NCBI GenBank assembly: GCA_019787685.1
Contig: JAHNUO010000017.1
Location: 682,001-746,000 of the forward strand
Reading direction: 5' to 3'
Length of the DNA stretch: 64,000 bases
From: Chiua virens
Lineage: Eukaryota; Basidiomycota; Agaricomycetes; Boletales; Boletaceae
Position numbers and translations under genes: made by a program. Positions within the stretch are counted from its first letter, which is position 1; every line of letters begins with the position of its first letter. Shown here piece by piece: positions 11,550 to 22,343 of this stretch. The notes under the pieces were generated by a model. The model was not told where the DNA came from and did not search any database. It saw only the letters and a list, made by a program, of their open reading frames with translations.

Positions 11550-12879
11550 CGTTGGTACAGGTGTGGTGGTGGAGGAGCGCAGAGACGATATGGTGAGGAG
11601 AGCCATGCAGAAACTGGAATTGTGACCCTAGGGCCGGCTCAAGTAACAAACATGCTCTGGACATGCGGTATACGTGCGGCCTTCGTGATGGGGCTGTACG
11701 TCGAATTGGGAACAATGTTAATTTGTTAACAGGAATGTGTGATAAGAGCAGAGATAGACGATATATCTAAGTGGTGAGGAAGTGTACAGAGGTACATCAG
11801 ACTTGTCATCTGCTAGTACGAGAAGAGCCGATCCTGGTAGAACCCTGCAAGAAAGCAGGGTAGTTACCGTTAGGCCATTTTGCAGGAAAGACTGTACCGT
11901 TTTGGGTGCTTATGTAATCAACTTAAAGCGTACATTGTAAGACAATCTGTGCGCTTTGGCCTGCTTACAGATATCGACGGCTCGACGGCTATGCCTCTTT
12001 GCCTCTTTTAGACGGGCTGGTCACCATACGACACCTCATAGACGTCTCCTCATAGTCACTAGTATCGTACGGTGACATTTCAGATTTTTCAAGTTGGTGA
12101 GTGTTTTAGCGTATGCATCGCCACCCGGAATAGGTCAAACGTCCGTTGCTCGGAAAGTTGAAACGAAGGACCGCGAGTGAACCAACCTTTGGAAAGCACT
12201 CCCGTGACCCTGAGGATGATGCTCTGGAATCGGCAGGGGGTGCAGCACATGCCCTGGTTACTGGAACGTCCTTATCCTGGATCTTCGTTGCGGCGTTCCA
12301 CATACGACTCAGGAAACCAAAGGTACTGAAGCTTTCATTCATGCGAGGCGAACACACCGAGTACTGATGTCTTTGGTCTTTGGTCAATCGACGACCTATA
12401 GATGTACGAGCTCACGCGCGGCTTGTCATGACCCTGATAGTGCTCACGATATAGGACTAGAGTTCTCTCGGTCCTCGCAGAATTGATCGATGACATGTCG
12501 GAGACTTTTCGAATCACGGTGAATCCGAGGTGGAAGAGAACCAAGCACGGATCCGTTTCCTGGACAGCACCTTCTTGTCGTCGCGTTTGTCCTCCGGGCT
12601 AGTCAAGGAATCCCTCGACAAATCCGTATCCTCGGTCAATGAGTTCATCTCGAAATCAGTCGCGCCCAAAGTATCGGAACTGTTGCTGCTTGACAACGGG
12701 GACGGGGCCATGGGCTGCGGGAACCCGTCGATTCGCAAGTACAAGATTATAATAACCAGACTATATCGATGATCGATGATGATCGCTGTTACCGTCTCGC
12801 GTTGGCTGTGTCGTCCGTCCGAAATGCTTGGCAGTAGGAGGTGAATTCGTCATCATTCTATGTTCGACATGCCCATTAA
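11550..12879. other. Unassigned region, possible decayed gene
   Basis: Similarity to the GTPase 1 upstream region fades within about 60 bases of the GTPase 2 start. On the minus strand 12744-12514 there is a Ser/Asp/Glu-rich peptide (LSSSNSSDTLGATDFEMNSL) that resembles fungal disordered protein. The neighbouring minus frames 12544-12335 and 12387-12106 could be adjacent exons. No domain is recognisable. Confidence 0.3.
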
Positions 12880-13430
12880 TGGCGCCACAGGACGATATAC
12901 CTCAAGCTCTCACTTTTCTTCTCGCTGTGGCCTTCATGAACCCTCAGGATTTCAAGGTGCTACGCACATCGTAAGTTCATGGTTCATGATACAAACCAGA
13001 ACAAGGGTAACCATCATAAATACCGTCGCATACGTGAATCCCCCCGCATCCCGAAGCAATTGACAAATATCCTTTCACCACGACTCCTCTACCTGTATGG
13101 ACATCCTCGACGGGTCCCAGCTCGCACTGGGTATCCTCATGGATGTTACTATGGTGACCGGTGGCAAACGTACGTGGCGCTTCAAACGTACAGATTGTCC
13201 AATGGTAACACAAGTATTACACAACTCTTTTCGTCAAGGACGGCATGCTTCACTTTGTCGCGTGCGTCTCCACCTTTCTCATGACGCGTTGTCACCGAAC
13301 TCATCCAACGGACGGACGGCGACTTGGAAAAATGCCTCATCTCGTCAGCCTACCGCTTTTAAGAGTAAGCATTCCGACGAACAGCTCGTTGGGAATAGTG
13401 TCCCTGATGGCTGAATACTCACTGTTGTTG
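12880..13430 (+). pseudogene. Possible relic of a multi-pass membrane protein (DUF6533/DUF6534-like)
   Basis: Plus-strand segments in different frames resemble pieces of the fungal seven-helix DUF6534/DUF6533 proteins. They are PQALTFLLAVAFMNPQDFKV followed by a GTAAGT donor (about 12971), SQLALGILMDVTMVT, FKRTDCPMVTQ (the family often has a helix, then a basic FKRTD-type motif), and LFVKDGMLHFVACVSTFLM. No continuous model can be made without frame changes. The assignment rests on short motifs and is tentative. Confidence 0.25.
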
Positions 13431-14079
13431 GTCGTCTGGTTCATCGGAGTCGGGCAGGCGTGGACATATTAATACGGAGTTCGGTTTCATACCGAGTCTG
13501 GCCGACTGGACGACCAGCATGTTCGCGGACCCTGGACGGAACGGGAAATGTGAGCGAGACGGAACGATCGTGATGGAGGAGAGGCGGATCATCGGAGCTG
13601 ATTGTAGTACGTGATAGCGACGAGATTTCGGTATCATTGCACTGTAGCAAATCGATCAGGACCGTGGCACACGAAGTCCATGCCGGCGATATGTACTTGC
13701 GCGAGGGCGACGCCTCGACTTAGTTCGTCATAATGGAACGAGCGACAAATATGTACTGTTTCAGCCCGTATTCCGTCATGGCTGACATATACAACCCAAA
13801 TTTCCAACGAGATTGAACAGGTAATTGAACGCTACGCTTATTCGGGTACGGAAACCATATATGGCACTACTCAACATCGAAATTGTCGTAGGCAATAGCG
13901 AGAATGGAACAGAAGGATAGCAGCAAAAAAAGAACAAGAGGAACAGGAATGTACCAGCGACATACCCTCTTAGCGTCCTCTTTTTATCGTATCTGACCAA
14001 AGGACTGAAGACGAGGATAATAAACTGCATTTTCGAGGCGATATGGTGTGATAGCACTGTCCCGAACAGAGTGCAAATC

Positions 14080-16493
14080 ACATATCGGGTTGCATGGGCA
14101 TCACCTGGACCACCCTTGGCGGCTGTAGGCGTGAAAGTGTGCCAGCGATCATTGAAACGAACGTCCAATGGCCGACCACCGTACATGTATTGCTGGAATT
14201 TGGCTGTTGAAAGATGAATTAGAATGCAACCAATTGAAATCAGGCGCTGAAACGTACCAATCGCAGTTTCTGCTTCCGATACCTGGGCGAATTGAACGAC
14301 ACCACACCCCTTGGATCGCGTCCCGTCAAACAAAATCTCTGCGAGTTCAACTTGCCCTGTGGTCTCGAATAGCTCTACCAAATCTTCATTGGCAGTCGAC
14401 CATGGCAACTGAGATATACTATAGGTTCCCACTCGCATTAAAATAAGAAAAGCAACACTCACATTGCGGACCATGATTTGTTGGCTTGGCTCAGGCTCGA
14501 TATAACCGTAACCCCCACCATAGCTACTGCCATAGCTATCCATACGCAGCCCACCATGGCCGGATTGATCGGGTCCGGGGTAGTCCGCAGTAGATATCTT
14601 GGCTTGAGAAGTCGCGGCCGGCGCCCGAGCTATATCCACCTCTGAAACCACCGCCGCGGAAGCTGCCACGGAAACTACCACGAAGGCCACGACCACCCCC
14701 ACCCCCACCCCCACCCCCACCCCCACCCCCACCGAAACCACGAAGCCCCCCACGAAACGCACCTGGACCGGACAAACCTGCATAACGGTCCTGAATGGTA
14801 CAATGAATAAGGATAATCAGGAATACACTAGAGCTAATTACCTCGCGGACTTCAAGAGTACGACCATACCAGTCAAAGCCGTTATACATGCCTGTTGCAC
14901 TGTGAGTCCATCGTAGCGGACAGAATTAGACGACGTTACACACTAATGGCTTGCTGAGCATCCTTTTGTGTTTCGAAGACTACTGTGCCAGAGCCTTTGG
15001 GACGGCCATCAGCACCAATGTTGATGTCAGCACGAATGATATTCCCAGCAGCCCGGAACAAATCTTTCAAGTCCTGCCAACCTGCTTGGTAGGGCAACTG
15101 CTCGAGTATGAGCATGCACCACGAAGGGGGAGAATATTAGACTGACATTGCCAACATAGAGCTGATTTCCTGGGTTTTGTTGTGTACCGAAGTAATTATG
15201 GTGAGGAGGGCGTGGAGGGGGCTGCGCATGGAGCCCTTGCCCAGCCATCGCCATACCTATTTTTCCCGGCACGGGAGTAGCACCGAATCGTGATTCGTTT
15301 TCTCGGTCCTAGTGATTTGTGAATCAGGTAACCGCAACTAACGAGAAGCATCACAACTTGCCTCACGGATGAACACCGGACGGCCAAGAAGAGCTACTTC
15401 TGAAAGCTCGCGGATAGCCCTTTGCGCGTCCTCTGAAGATGCAAATTCTACGATACTGTGCTGGGTTTGAGCAAAAGATTACTAGTGCAAATGGAAGGAC
15501 ATACCCGCATCCTTTGGAAATCCCAGTAGGTGTGATGAGCACTTCGGCGAAGAGGACCTCCCCAGCTATTTAACCCCAAAAGAAAACTCCCATCAATATC
15601 CTCTCAATCATTCCAGTCGTCCAACAATGGGGAAACCGGGAAGAAAAGAAAAAACAATGAACGGCCACCACCGGCAGAGCCACTCTCCCTCATCAGCTCA
15701 TACTCGCACAAAAGCACACCCCTGCCTTTATCCAAAAAACGAGAGAGCTTCAGCAGAACGGAATTGCTCGAGCGGCAACCAAGGCCATTCCCCCCCCTCT
15801 CTTCCACGCAAAGAAAAAATATCTAATCTGAGATTCCCCCACCCACCTCCCCTCATGAATTCCATAAGATCACGGTACTTGACGTCGTAGCTGAGATTGC
15901 CCACGTAAACTCGGTTTTCTCGCTTGCTGATCTTGGCGAATTCAGCTGCTTCTTCATGCTCAGCATTCATGGGCCCGCCGAGGGAGCGGGCGAATGGGTC
16001 AGCAGGCTTGCGATCACGGCTTCGCGAACGAGTGCGTGATGGACTTCGCGAGCGGGGTGTGTGAGACCGCGAACGCCGAGAGTGCCTACGGTCACGCGGC
16101 GAACCGGAACGCCTGCGAGCAGACCTCGAGCGAGTGCGACTGCGAGAACGTTTTCGGCGCTAAAAATTCAGTCAAAAAGTAGATAAAATACCGCCTGTAT
16201 GCTGAGTCAATAAAAAATGAACCTCGCCGTTCCGCCTCTCATCTGGCTCCCAGTGGTCGGTACGCCTACTACGACCTGACAGCGTCATGTATTGAGCGAA
16301 AAAAAATAGCCAAAAAAATGAAATGGTACGGACCCGGGTCCCTTGCGCGGTCCCTGTCTCTGTCGCGGTCACGGTCCCTATCACGATCCCTACGATCACG
16401 GTCACGGTCGCGGTCGCGGTCACGTTCTCTGTCGCGATCCCTGTCGCGGACCTCGTAGTCGCGGTCTTCCTTTGGCTTCATATCTACGTCCAT
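14080..16493 (-). CDS. RS/RGG three-RRM RNA-binding protein (Gbp2/Hrb1-like)
   Basis: Start at 16493 (MDVDMKPKEDRDYEV), then an Arg-Asp/Arg-Glu dipeptide run and, after an intron ending TTTTTAG (about 16162), an RS domain (RSRSRTRSRS). RRM1 starts at about 15935 with NRVYVGNLSYDVKYRDLMEF and its RNP1 is SKGCGIVEFAS. RRM2 is LYVGN joined to a segment with GWQDLKDLFRAAGNI and RNP1 RPKGSGTVVFET. An RGG/poly-Gly linker (about 14850-14600) follows, then RRM3 with LPWSTANEDLVELFETTGQV and SKGCGVVQFAQ. Order and motifs match the yeast Gbp2/Hrb1 family, SR-like shuttling proteins that couple splicing quality control to mRNA export. The 3' end is uncertain: after DRWHTFTPTAAKGG the frame stays open to 13776, but its composition looks like a 3' UTR. 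Confidence 0.85.
14693..14733 (-). repeat. (CCCCCA)n hexamer run encoding poly-Gly; G-quadruplex candidate in the mRNA
   Basis: On the plus strand CCCCCA repeats about seven times. On the coding strand this is GGGGGT repeated, reading as uninterrupted glycine between RGG-type motifs of the RNA-binding protein. Seven consecutive G5 tracts separated by single T residues fit the consensus for a very stable parallel G-quadruplex in the transcript. Confidence 0.85.
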
Positions 16494-17067
16494 TTTAATT
16501 GAAAGAGAGAAAGGAAAAAGCTTTTAGAAAGAGGGAGTAAGTCAAAGACCGAAACGGTATATTTAATCTCCGATTCAACTTTCAATGCTGTCATTGAGTC
16601 AGGTGACCAAGTCTACTATGTAGTCGTCGACCTTTGAACATTTGAACAGTTAATGTGCGTCCTGACGATCATAGAGTCTGCTGACGAGGCGAGTCACAGA
16701 AACTGATCATCTCAATGACTTTGAACTTGCGTCATTCGATATCAATACGAGGTTACTAGAATCCCCTTTTGTGCTTGTTTCCTGTGGATCTACAGGGGTG
16801 CAAATCCGTCGCCCACGAGTGCTATATCTGTGCGTTGATTCCACAAAACGCGTCATGGTTGATTAATGATTACCGTGGACACTTTGTAGGCACGCACGCA
16901 GAGCTGGCCTTCATATTAACGTCCAAGTCAGATGGGCCAGCACAACTTTTTCTACCCTAACGATTCACGAACAACCACTGACAGGAGCTGCCACTTATCT
17001 CGTTAATTACGTCTCTCAAGGTGGATGATGCGCAGGCCCTTCCACACAGGCCAATGCCGCCACTCGC
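16494..17067. other. Divergent intergenic region (promoters of the RNA-binding and Cys-rich genes)
   Basis: No coding signal. It separates the minus-strand RNA-binding protein start (16493) from the plus-strand cysteine-rich frame (about 17068). It probably carries the promoters of both, but I see no clear motif. Confidence 0.4.
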
Positions 17068-18400
17068 TTGGGAAGTACCCTCATAGAACTCCTACGTCTG
17101 TACAATATCATCGATAATTCGGATCCCAATCCCAACCTGGATGACCGACCTCTCCGGATTATCAAGAATATTTCTTTCCGCCAAACCTTCTTCCGTCCGG
17201 TACGATATAGACCTAAATGTCTCTTCAAGTTGGTCCCCGGACCCTATTCACCAGCTGTGCTCCGACTCCAAGAATATGCCCACCGAGCCTTGCAGGGAAT
17301 CCAGATCCGTGTTTTGTCATCGATACCTACCGTGGGTGGCTCACTCAGCCACCACTAGTACTTCAGGGACCTACTTTCTGCGTCATCACCGACCCGACCT
17401 CTTTCCCCCACGTCGACATGCGTACTTGTCCAGTCTGTCATGGCCCCTTATTACCTGTTTCGATTGCGAACCCAACATCGCATGTTCCTCGCCATCCTGT
17501 TCCACCTCTCGCTTTGCGGATTGCGAATTCTGCTGCGCCCATCGCTGCATGACCTGTCATGCATGCCTAAAGGCCCCAACACGATTGCCCCACTCATCCG
17601 TTGTTTAGTGTGCTAAGGCTGGTGCTGCAAGAAGACGTTGAATGCTGGGCCGGTCTCGTCCTCGAACCCTCCCAACACACCCGCAATTCCTCCAGTCATC
17701 CGAATCGTCCGACTGGGAGCCGAACACCATCCACCGGAGCCAGCAGCTCAAGTCCCGCCCCTGCAGTCTTCACCGCAGTCACGAATCAGCAAAAGGTTGG
17801 AGGTCGTGCTCCAACTGCATGCCCAGACACGATCATCATTGTCCGTCCCAAACGCCCGCTGTGCCGCGTCTTGGTTTTCAAGGTGCCTACTGTTCCGTCT
17901 GCAGCCCGCGCACGCGAGGTCACACCTGCGTCCACGAATCCTGCTGGCTCTGCGAGACGTGTGTCGAGGTTGGGAATAAAAACATCGAGTATCCTCACCT
18001 GATCACCTGTCCACGGTGCGACCGATGCCCAGACTCCATCGGCCTCTGTCAAGCCTGCAAGCAACCCAGACTGTATAACGACTGTGAAGAAGTCAAAGAG
18101 GAACATCCCGAGGAGGTGCTAGACAGTAGCCAAGCGGTAGTGTTTAAAATCGAATGCCACGGTTGCGGCTATTCCACATGCGCGGGCTGCTATCGTGCCG
18201 GGTAGGTGCTGACCTGTTATCACTGCGAAGAATTGTACTGCATCGTGTGCCTTGCCGACAACGAGCACTGTGTGATGGGAAAATGTGTGGTTTGCAATGA
18301 GTACATCTGCAAGGATTGTCAGAAGATTCAAAATCAGATAACGTATTTCGAAGGTCAGATCTTCAGATGCAGCCTCGATACCGACGTTCCCGTGCAATAA
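17068..18400 (+). CDS. Cysteine-rich zinc-binding protein, interrupted
   Basis: From about 17440 to 18400 the plus strand encodes repeated CxxC/CxC pairs: CEFCCAHRCMTCHAC, CSNCMPRHDHHC, CETCVEVGN, CPRCDRCPDSIGLCQACK, CHGCGYSTCAGC, CYHCEELYCIVC and CVVCNEYICKDC. These would bind several zinc ions in RING-like or treble-clef folds. The exact family is not recognised; E3-like or F-box-associated roles are possible. The frame of 17642-18205 continues without shift into 18206-18400, with a single TAG at 18203-18205 between two Cys-rich segments. Two more stops (17606 and 17639) interrupt the same frame further up and may lie in an intron. N-terminal exons (about 17068-17360) are uncertain. Either a young pseudogene, a gene with an unrecognised intron, or a sequence error. 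Confidence 0.45.
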
Positions 18401-18674
18401 TCGATATCTCTGAATATCGGTGGATCTCGAGTGGGGTTTATACCTCCGCCGAAATCGGCGGACAATGGGCAACATAGTGCACTTAGACAAAGTGATACAT
18501 TCTCATTCACGAACAATCGAGATGAAATTGACATTAGCAATGCATGAATAATATTGCGAAATGTAAATCTATACGATACACGTCGAAAGAAAGAAAGAAA
18601 AATCCACACTTTTCCCCAGTCCAGATGATCACCTGTCCGTATGTACATATGCGAGCACGTCCATGCCGTCCTTG

Positions 18675-20341
18675 TTACTCGGGTCGCACGTTCGCCTCCG
18701 GATTCGCCGCATCGTCCACTCTCGGAACGACCACGAACCCCGTCGTCAGCGCGGACACCGCCAACATCAACGCGCTCGCAGACAGCACTGCGTTCCTTGC
18801 AGATGACACCCCCGTCATGAGCGACACCACCACAAACACGTTCAGCGGGACTCGGAACAGCGCCGATAGCTACAGGCAAATGTGTGAGCGGGAATCAGCA
18901 CACGACACAGGCGACGCACCGTAGCACGATGTTCATTCGCGATCAAGCTCCCTCTCAACATGCCCTGCACGGGGTAATACATCCCGACGCACGCTTCAAA
19001 GGCACAGAATGCCCAGAATCGAACGCGTTCGCTTTCAGAGCGGGTGCTAACCACGAGCGCCAATGCGCTCACGGCGCAGACGAGGCTGCTGAGTTTGGCG
19101 TGGAGGGTCAAGGAGGATTCGGTGTGCGACCCGAGCGGTGGAGGTGGCATGTAGGAAGTGATGGCGGTGTACAGAAGCGAGCCGAGCATCATGGAGATCA
19201 TGAACGACGAAAAGATGTATCCGAGGGGAAGCGCGACCGATGGGAAGGAAAGGGATGCCTCTTGCAATGACGGTACCCAGACGAACACAAAGAGGTACAT
19301 CGAGCCTTCAAAGCACGTCTGGGTCAAGCCGATCGCCAGTAGGATAGGATCTGGATGATTGTCAGTGTAACACCCTCATTGTAGCGACTATATTCACCGT
19401 TGCGCACGATTTTCCAAGCTTGACCTAGCCGCTTCAACTGAAACGGATCGACGCTCCCGAGTATTCCCCCTCCTCCTCCATAATTCTCTGTCCATCTAGC
19501 TTTAATGACAAAATATGCGAGAACAAGTAGCCCTCCGCTTGCAATGAACGGCGACGCAAACGATTTCGTGCACGATACCAATTGATTACTGATCACGCCG
19601 GCCCCGGTAGCGACGAACCCGTTTACGAGGGTCGCACGTCCAAAGATGGCCGACAGATCGGCGGACGGAATCGTGAGAGAGTTGGCAGCAGAGACCAGCC
19701 ACGATTCGAAAGCGGAGTAGAGGATGGAGGTGGACACCCCGGCGGTGAGACGTCCGAGAAAGAGAATGGGGAGGTAGGGTACGTTGATGCAGAGACATGC
19801 AAAGGTGTAGGTGATGCAGAATACGAGACACAGCTTCTTACGCCCGCTGTCAATGCATTTAGCCCCTGAAGATTATTGAGATATCATGACACGTACTGTT
19901 GGTCCGCCCATACGCCAATTAATGGTGCAGTCAGACCTGCAGACATGAACCCAGTGACGAACAAGACAGCAACCATCCTTTCCGGCATTTCATACTGTTC
20001 GCGGTATAGGGAATATACGTATGGGCCTTGCAACCAGTCCGCACCTGCTCGCCGACGCCATTGAGGCCGGAAAGGCACAAGACTCGTAAGCCCGCTGCAG
20101 TCTAGACTCCGAGCCCTGACTTACCCATGACAATGGCATAAACGACTAGATATTGCTGCGTCAAGTTGGCAAGTGCGTTCACGGGAACGGTATTCCCGCC
20201 CTTCTCGAGGTGTTCTGCATGGTAATCTTTTGCTGATGCTTCTTTTGCTCGTTTTCGAGAAGACGCGTGGCGTTCAAGGAGGAGGAAGACCAGACATGAG
20301 GAGACGAGGAGGATTAACTGAAGCTCATAGAAGGCGACCAT
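18675..20341 (-). CDS. Major facilitator, molybdate-anion transporter type (MFSD5-like)
   Basis: The start at 20341 gives MVAFYELQLILLVSSCLVF, the first membrane helix. An intron (donor at about 20124) leads to GADWLQGPYVYSLYREQY, the diagnostic motif of the MFSD5/MOT2 family. Next are SAGLTAPLIGVWADQ followed by SGRKKLC (the MFS helix 2-3 loop), GRLTAGVSTSILYSAFESWL, a central loop with a five-Gly run, then DPILLAIGLTQTCFEGSMYL and further helices to VDDAANPEANVRPE and the stop at 18675. About 12 helices are expected. Family members transport molybdate across membranes for molybdenum-cofactor enzymes. Converges with the Cys-rich gene, with only about 270 bp between the stops. No defect seen. 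Confidence 0.88.
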
Positions 20342-21625
20342 CTGCGACTGAGATGTTGCCTCCCCAGGGTGAAACTCGAACTCGACCTATTACACCACAT
20401 ATCTCAGCGTGTCTTCCAAACGAGAAAATTTTCCGACTAGTAAGCTCACCTTTGACTGTATTTCTCGAGCGCGCTCAGGTGTAAAATGTAATAGCCGGAG
20501 TTGACGTGCACGATTAGTTGAACTGAAAAGTCCTTGCACTGAAACTGCTCCGAGTCCAAACTATCATTCCCACCACTCAAATTGACGTTCAAGTTTGCCG
20601 AGACTGCCAGCGGGCACAATTCGCAACGATGACAGCAGAGGTGGAGCTAGCCTACCAATGAGACTAGCCGGCATCGGCCCGGTAGCTATGTACCGTACAT
20701 AGCAAAGTTCTTCTCACGGTACATAATTGGATTTCAGGGCACAGCTTATGTAATAAATTTGGATGCTCTTATCAACGCTGGATTTGAGGGAACAAAGCTC
20801 GCGTGGAACCAATCCCACCTTCGCAATTTCACTCCAAGACTGGTTTTTATCCTCCCGCGAATGTCAGCTTGCCGGTCGCGTATTGACACCCGAGCCTACG
20901 AGATGGCACATTGACAGCTGTAAGATCGATTCGGATACCGGATGCGTAACTCAGAATCAGTTCATTGGCAACACACCTACATATCCCTGTGTTGAGCATG
21001 AATTGGGTGGTGAGACCTTGAGAAGCGACGTGGGTACCCGTGCGCGTGGTGAGGATGCGGCATGGGTACAAGGGTAAGTTCCAATGGCAACTGGTACGAG
21101 GTCAGTTCATATTAAAGATATCCAAGTGTCCGAGATAACCGAAGAACATATGAGATCGAATCGAGATCGAATTGCGATTGAAACAGTTACAAGGCTATTT
21201 TGGTATTATGTAGACAAATTTGAATGGATCCTATAATCCCACAACACGACTAGGGAATGAATCTAGTAAACGAAGTCCGAAATGGTTAGAAGATACAACA
21301 GATAGTCTTGATTCTTGAACGATAAATGGATACAGCACACGAAGACACCTCGAAAGCCTAATGATAGTAATGTGCGAGAAAGTCCACAGCGATACAGGTG
21401 AAAGCAATCAGCCGAGAGTAGATGAAAATATCGGATGACCGTCCGTGAAGTCCGAGTAAAGTTGGTGGGCGCGCTTTGCACCACAATAGGTGAATAATAG
21501 GATAGAGGCACATCAACCAAGTGCCGTGAGATCACGAGGTTCCAATTATTGGAACCTCACGCTGATCATGAATCATGCCATGATACAGCGGACAAGGGCA
21601 GAGTGGGATAATGGGGGCAAAGTCC
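20342..21625. other. Intergenic, no gene supported
   Basis: Upstream region of the molybdate-type transporter and 3' flank of the DUF6699-like gene. Only short frames are present (20763-21077 plus strand, 21263-21535 minus strand). The latter reads directly downstream of the DUF6699 stop and is probably 3' UTR. Confidence 0.4.
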
Positions 21626-22343
21626 TTACGCCCCCGGCACAAAGCGCACTTCCCACCGATCCTGCCCATCTCTGGACCTAGACAGTCCTGCAAAGAGGAC
21701 GTTTGGTCCGAGGAAATCAATCCTCTTCATGCCCTGCGCAAATTCGCGCGGGTCAGCATGTGTCCGAGCTCTGAAGTACTCAGAGGCAGCAGCAAAGAAA
21801 CTGACCATGGTGCCCATCTCTGTCTGAGACACGCTGCGATCGAGGACATCGCGAATGCGTGCGAGCACGTCGTACACGCTCACGCCGTTGGGATTCCGCA
21901 CTTCGATCGTGGACAAGAGTGGGAGGGACGGAACAGTGAGGACGAGATGTGTACTGAGTGGGTGAACTGCGGGGGCATACAGTAGGTTGGGTGAACAGCC
22001 TTGCTGAAGACGAATACATTGAACGTCTCTAGTTACGTTGTAATACAATGGGGGAACGCCCGTCCATGAGAGGAGGGGGTTGAGAGATAGGATACAGGTG
22101 GAACCCTCATATGAAGAATAATCTGGAGGTGGGATAAGCGATGTCACGAGCGATAAGGATGATCATACTTTGAGAACTCGAGGCATGGTGCGGGGTCGAG
22201 TTGGGGTGTGGCAAGGACACCGTGTGGAGATGCGGGGCACCGGGCATGGGGCCGGGCGAGGAGGACGGATAGGACGGAGCAGGGTGAGAGCTCGGCCCGG
22301 ATGTCCATGGCATGTAGTTGGATGATCCGGAGGGACGATACAT
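21626..22343 (-). CDS. DUF6699-like protein, copy 1
   Basis: Exon 1 (22343-22169) encodes a Pro/Ser/His-rich start, MYRPSGSSNYMPWTSG. A 46-nt intron (22168-22123; donor GTATGATC, acceptor CCTCCAG) joins in frame to a folded domain: LNPLLSWTGVPPLYYNVT, a central segment with VHPLSTHLVLTVPSL, IEVRNPNGVSVYDVLARI, and a C-terminal block GMKRIDFLGPNVLFAGLSRS. The order (HPLL opening, L/P-rich strand, V-x-V-x-DVL helix, G-x-x-R-x-DFL ending) is that of basidiomycete DUF6699 proteins, whose function is unknown. Total about 220 residues. A second, more divergent copy lies at 54841-55972. Confidence 0.75.

Noticed and set aside
13776..14080. C-terminal extension of the RNA-binding protein to 13776
   Set aside because: The frame is open but the peptide is hydrophobic and Phe/Cys-rich, unlike the family, and looks like a translated 3' UTR or intron.
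20375..20400. tRNA-like T-arm (GTTCGAGTTTC on the minus strand)
   Set aside because: The five-base stem does not pair and no matching A box or acceptor stem is found.
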